From: Thermoplasmata archaeon
GTDB taxonomy: Archaea > Thermoplasmatota > Thermoplasmata > Sysuiplasmatales > Sysuiplasmataceae
Length of the DNA: 8,940 nucleotides
Direction of reading: 5' to 3'
NCBI GenBank assembly: GCA_021796175.1
Contig: JAJYOM010000059.1
Span: forward strand, 1-8,940
Shown here piece after piece: positions 6,499 to 8,940 of the stretch (the stretch's first letter is position 1; every line of letters begins with the position of its first letter). The notes under the pieces were generated by a model. The model was not told the DNA's origin and searched no databases. It was given only the letters and a program-made list of their open reading frames with translations. Both the position numbers and the translations under genes were made by a program.

Positions 6499-6702
6499 TT
6501 AAAATGGGGCACCCTTTGGCGCAAACAATTCGCGATTCAGCGATTCGGCTCGCCTTCCTTTATGGAAGGTGGATGCCCTTCTCTCCACGCCCGTCAATGC
6601 GGGCATGCCCTACCCTACTGCATTCAGTGCCCTTGCAGGTATGTTTCCTGCTGCATTGACATCCCTGTCTTCCTAGTAACCACAGGTGTACCGATATAAT
6701 CG
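6499..6702 (-). pseudogene. Decayed tnpB (IS200/IS605-type RNA-guided nuclease), 3' fragment
   Basis: On the minus strand, one frame reads YTCGY, a TAG, then EDRDVNAAGNI (DRDVNAAGNI at bases 6669-6640), PARALNAVG, a second TAG, and GMPALTGVERRAS, ending at TAA 6501-6499. DRDVNAA-x-NI is the hallmark RuvC-III block of TnpB, and CGY before it fits the last part of its zinc ribbon. Two in-frame stops and the absence of the rest of the protein (no RuvC-I or II, no N-terminal domain) make it a dead fragment. Upstream of about 6702 the frame stays open, but I cannot recognise TnpB sequence there; the CxxC pair of the ribbon seems to have been lost by a small deletion. Its 3' side runs into the preserved right end. 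Confidence 0.75.
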
Positions 6703-6907
6703 GGCGCGGCTCACATAGTTCCACAGGAACTTGAGATCGCAGAGGTGGAACTTGATATAGTGTACATGTAACGGACTGTTGTTGTATCACGATTATTTGC
6801 CATTTGCAGAGATGTGTCCGATTTCAGCCTATGGGACGTGAATGTATCCGCCGTTTAAAAATGTCGGCAATACAGCATCCACCAGACCCCAAACGAAATC
6901 ATAACAG
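6703..6907. other. Stretch without recognisable genes
   Basis: I see no convincing gene, RNA or repeat here. It continues from the broken tnpB fragment and runs up to the glycosyltransferase promoter. The small stem GCCG/CGGC around 6850-6868 is too short to interpret. Confidence 0.5.
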
Positions 6908-6915
6908 TTTTTAAG
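6908..6915 (+). promoter_or_regulatory. TATA box of the glycosyltransferase operon
   Basis: TTTTTAAG at 6908-6915 is a good archaeal TATA-like box. Its centre is about 30 bases before ATG 6941, so transcription would begin at or within a few bases of that codon. This suggests a leaderless mRNA and argues against ATG 6917, which nearly touches the box. Confidence 0.5.
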
Positions 6916-6940
6916 TATGCGGATGTTAGGGCTTCTAGCC

Positions 6941-7870
6941 ATGCCTGAACATCGTTTTACCATTGGCATATGCGCCACCGATGACAGCGTAAACATGGCG
7001 AGGCTCCTGGATCTGGTGTCGAGTGATGCCATTCCAGAAGATTGTAGGATAACGGATGTTGTCGTTGTAGTAAGCGGTAGTTCGGATGGGACGGATGAAA
7101 TTGCAAGGACATTTACAACTTCTCTGAATCTCACAGTAATAACAGAAAAGGCCAGGAAGGGCAAGTCAGATGCCGTAAACAGGATAATACAGTCGATGAA
7201 GGGTTTGCATCTGATTCTGATTAACGGCGACGCCCTGCCCGATGCAGGTGCCATCTCGAACATGATGGAGTACATGGTGGATGGCAAGAACGCAGTCATT
7301 TGCGCCCTGCCAGTTCCGGCAGAAACGCGCTGCGGTGCAACTGTCAGACATATTTCGTCATTCCTGTGGAGCCTGCACAACACTACAATGGAAACTCTGA
7401 GCCGGAATGGCCAGCAAATTCACCTGACAGATGAAATGATAGGCCTTAACTCCCAGGCATTGCTCCCTCTGCCTGAGGGAACGGTGAATGACGGCGCGTA
7501 CATTGCTGCCAGGGCGCAGCATTACGGGCAGAGGGTGGATTACTGCTCAAAGGCCAGGGTCTTTGTTTCTGTTCCCTCAAATCTTCGTGGCCTGTACAGA
7601 CAGAGGAGAAGGATACTGTTCGGCCACATGCTTGTGAGGGATATGACCGGTTCATCTCCCGGGACATTCGAGTTCAGTTTTCTCAGAAGACCTCTTCTCT
7701 GCCTGAGAATCATTACCAGAACAATAGTAAGTTGCCCTGAAGGACTGCCAGTTATGCCGTGGATACTTTCGATCGAGCTGCTTGCAATGATGGGCGCATT
7801 CGCGGACAGAAAAAGCAGGGAGCACAAACACACCGTTTGGACAAGGGTCAAGAATGCCGCCTGGAGGTAG
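6941..7870 (+). CDS. Family 2 (GT-A fold) glycosyltransferase-like protein
   Basis: A 309-residue protein with the GT2 order of motifs. It opens with the nucleotide-binding strand TIGICATDDSVNMARLLDLV at 7-26. VVVVSGSSDGTDEIA at 41-55 corresponds to the family's VSSGSxDGTxEI block, KGKSDAVN at 73-80 to RxGKxxAxN, and NGDALPD at 95-101 occupies the DxD position. NDGAYIA at 183-189 is where the catalytic-base acidic pair usually lies, and QRRRI at 221-225 is at the QxxRW position. The first acidic residue of the DxD motif is replaced by Asn-Gly, so metal binding may be altered. One hydrophobic patch near 269-287 (LPVMPWILSIELLAMMGAF) may contact the membrane. Start 6941 is preferred over 6917 because of the TATA spacing and because the GT2 motif begins just after it. 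The acceptor is unknown. It is co-transcribed with the nucleotidyltransferase gene. Confidence 0.87.
   Translation: MPEHRFTIGICATDDSVNMARLLDLVSSDAIPEDCRITDVVVVVSGSSDGTDEIARTFTTSLNLTVITEKARKGKSDAVNRIIQSMKGLHLILINGDALPDAGAISNMMEYMVDGKNAVICALPVPAETRCGATVRHISSFLWSLHNTTMETLSRNGQQIHLTDEMIGLNSQALLPLPEGTVNDGAYIAARAQHYGQRVDYCSKARVFVSVPSNLRGLYRQRRRILFGHMLVRDMTGSSPGTFEFSFLRRPLLCLRIITRTIVSCPEGLPVMPWILSIELLAMMGAFADRKSREHKHTVWTRVKNAAWR
7863..7868 (+). promoter_or_regulatory. Strong Shine-Dalgarno site for the nucleotidyltransferase gene
   Basis: GGAGGT ends eight bases before ATG 7877 and overlaps the glycosyltransferase stop TAG. It fixes the start of the second gene and implies translation from the same mRNA. 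Confidence 0.7.
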
Positions 7871-7876
7871 GCCAGA

Positions 7877-8791
7877 ATGGCCACAGTGTTCCGGCGCCCA
7901 GAAGAGAAGGAGAGTGAAGCAGGCATCGTTCAGGAACTCGGACATTCCGCTTCCTTCGGAGGTGTCATGGGTAGGGAGGAAACGCTGATGTGGGCATGGT
8001 CCGAAGTGGCCGATGACGGTGCGGAAGACTCCCTTGAGCGCCTTGTAAGCAACGGAAAGGTGCTGGAAAAAAATGGCCTTCTCACTGTTGCCGGAATGGA
8101 GCATCTCTTTGAACGGTATGGAGATAGAAGGATTTCGGCACAGAAGAGGCTGGAATTCGGCGTTATGTTTCTTGACAGGCTCCGAAGGGTGTGCCCTGAT
8201 ATTCTGATGGCCGGCGTGAGCGGTTCTGTTTCATACGGCAGCTCCGGAGAACACGACGATGTCGACATACTTCTCATAACCAGAAACGGATCGCTATGGA
8301 GGGTGCTGTTGCAGGCACTCCTCGAAGCAAGGGCAATCAGGAAGATGTCTCCCGGATCTCCGACACTGTGCCTCTGCTACAGCATGGAGGAGACTGCATT
8401 CAGGAAGGAGGCGGAATGTCACCGCAGCAGGCTGTTCGCCCGTGATTTTCTGAGGCTAAGGACCGTCGTGGGTGGGGAAACATACAGAAGAATACTTGCC
8501 GACAGCGAATGGATGCGTGATTACTACCCGCGAATGTTTGACGAAAGGATTTCAGAGACACAAAAGCAGGCAGCTTTACGGGATTCAACTGGCAAGGGCA
8601 ACTACATGCAATACATTGCGCTGGGGGGTTATCTTGCAATTGCAGCCGCTTTCAGGAATGCACGCTTCAGAAGAGACGGGCAGACTGATAGGCTGTTCAG
8701 GGCGGTTATAGGCAAGGACAGGTGCATCTATGAATCGGTGAAGTGGAAAAAGCTCGAGGAAAACCTTGATGAGCAGTCGGAAATCAATTGA
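7877..8791 (+). CDS. Winged-helix/nucleotidyltransferase-fold protein
   Basis: A 304-residue soluble protein. Residues 112-134 carry the polymerase-beta-like nucleotidyltransferase signature: GS at 116-117 in VSGSVSYGSSGEHDDVDILL, and the acidic pair D128-x-D130. Upstream, residues 35-90 look like a winged-helix region (LERLVSNGKVLEKNGLLTV, then ERYGDRRISAQKR). This matches a known but uncharacterised family in which a winged helix precedes a G-S-x-x-x-G ... DxD nucleotidyltransferase domain followed by a GxLW strand (here GSLW at 138-141). The C-terminal half is helical and unassigned. A third acidic residue is not obvious. Six bases separate it from the glycosyltransferase stop, so the two form an operon and may act on one product: nucleotidyl transfer to a protein, RNA, sugar or small molecule is possible. 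Confidence 0.83.
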   Translation: MATVFRRPEEKESEAGIVQELGHSASFGGVMGREETLMWAWSEVADDGAEDSLERLVSNGKVLEKNGLLTVAGMEHLFERYGDRRISAQKRLEFGVMFLDRLRRVCPDILMAGVSGSVSYGSSGEHDDVDILLITRNGSLWRVLLQALLEARAIRKMSPGSPTLCLCYSMEETAFRKEAECHRSRLFARDFLRLRTVVGGETYRRILADSEWMRDYYPRMFDERISETQKQAALRDSTGKGNYMQYIALGGYLAIAAAFRNARFRRDGQTDRLFRAVIGKDRCIYESVKWKKLEENLDEQSEIN

Positions 8792-8853
8792 CCATAATAT
8801 TCGGGCAAATGGCGTCAATTGATGAGCTAATTAAGTGATAGCCGGTCGATTGA
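8784..8853. repeat. Three TCRATTGA boxes at exact 31-base spacing
   Basis: TCAATTGA lies at 8784-8791 and 8815-8822 and TCGATTGA at 8846-8853. TCAATTGA is a perfect palindrome. The two steps are each exactly 31 bases, about three helical turns, so all three boxes face one side of the DNA. The first overlaps the stop of the upstream gene. They precede the TATA-like element of the next gene and may be operator or activator sites. Confidence 0.45.
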
Positions 8854-8871
8854 CCTAATTGCTGGCTGAAA

Positions 8872-8885
8872 TCATTAAATAATGA
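8872..8885 (+). promoter_or_regulatory. TATA-like palindrome before the last gene
   Basis: TCATTA AA TAATGA is an inverted repeat with a two-base centre that contains TTAAATAA, a plausible archaeal TATA box. Its centre lies about 45 bases before ATG 8924, which would give a short leader of roughly 18 bases. Confidence 0.4.
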
Positions 8886-8923
8886 AACAGAAATCTTTTA
8901 CCCCATCCCAGAGGCTCCAGAAT

Positions 8924-8940
8924 ATGAAGAATTCAGTTTT
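8924..8940 (+). CDS. Start of an unidentified gene, cut by the window end
   Basis: Only ATG AAG AAT TCA GTT is visible before the window ends. An in-frame ATG at 8882 would add 14 codons (MKQKSFTPSQRLQN), and the frame is open between them. ATG 8924 is preferred because 8882 lies within the candidate TATA box. No product can be assigned. Confidence 0.3.

Noticed and set aside
6469..6699. Plus-strand open frame of 76 codons.
   Set aside because: It lies antisense to the tnpB fragment, has no family resemblance, and the tnpB motif on the other strand explains the sequence.
6499..6702. Both stops within the tnpB fragment are TAG, which might suggest pyrrolysine read-through.
   Set aside because: TAG ends at least two other genes here (stops at 2882-2884 and 7868-7870), the fragment lacks most of TnpB, and nothing else points to amber recoding.
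6840..6849. A third GAATGTAT-like match that might be another IS630 tail.
   Set aside because: Only eight bases match and the surrounding frame does not resemble the transposase end.
6850..6868. GCCG/CGGC stem as a terminator.
   Set aside because: Only four base pairs and no gene ends nearby.
6829..7383. Minus-strand open frame of 184 codons.
   Set aside because: It is antisense to the glycosyltransferase gene, whose motifs are clear; composition explains the open frame.
8784..8853. The 31-base periodic boxes as a CRISPR array.
   Set aside because: Only eight bases repeat, with no repeat of usual CRISPR length and no cas genes in the window.

Overview
The window looks archaeal. It carries three families found essentially in archaea: a CDC48/VAT-type double-AAA ATPase, the archaeal HTH regulator family of HAMAP MF_00584, and a UPF0201 protein (COG1325, predicted exosome-associated). 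TATA-like boxes, GTG starts and heavy use of AGG/AGA and ATA codons agree. A member of Thermoplasmata or another euryarchaeal lineage is my best guess. That guess rests on gene content and general resemblance, not on a database match.

Layout. (1) Bases 1-2884, plus strand: a tight three-gene set of the 3' part of a VAT/CDC48 ATPase, an HTH regulator whose GTG start overlaps the ATPase stop, and a divergent TraB-like protein 14 bases further on. (2) Bases 2885-3096: a gap with a weak terminator-like hairpin and promoter candidates. (3) Bases 3097-4623, plus: a CPBP (CAAX/Abi-type) intramembrane protease-like protein with a zinc ribbon at each end. (4) Bases 4624-5819, minus: a probable two-gene operon, UPF0201 protein then a xylose-isomerase-like TIM-barrel protein. 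It converges on the CPBP gene with no spacer, and the two stop codons share the palindrome TGATCA. (5) Bases about 5870-6700: a graveyard of at least three insertion-sequence families. An open frame fuses the N-terminus of an IS256-type transposase to the C-terminus of an IS630-type transposase, and next to it lies a decayed TnpB 3' end with an IS200/IS605-like right end. (6) Bases 6941-8791, plus: a two-gene operon of a family 2 glycosyltransferase-like protein and a winged-helix/nucleotidyltransferase protein. (7) Bases 8784-8940: three TCRATTGA boxes exactly 31 bases apart, a TATA-like palindrome, and the first codons of another gene running off the end.

How the parts may work together. 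The ATPase, regulator and TraB-like protein are probably co-transcribed and point to protein quality control. The UPF0201/TIM-barrel pair is a small housekeeping operon whose promoter may now lie in IS-derived DNA. The glycosyltransferase/nucleotidyltransferase pair lies beyond the IS graveyard and looks accessory. It is the best candidate here for an undescribed modification system, but its substrate cannot be read from sequence. I see no CRISPR array, tRNA, rRNA or intact mobile element.
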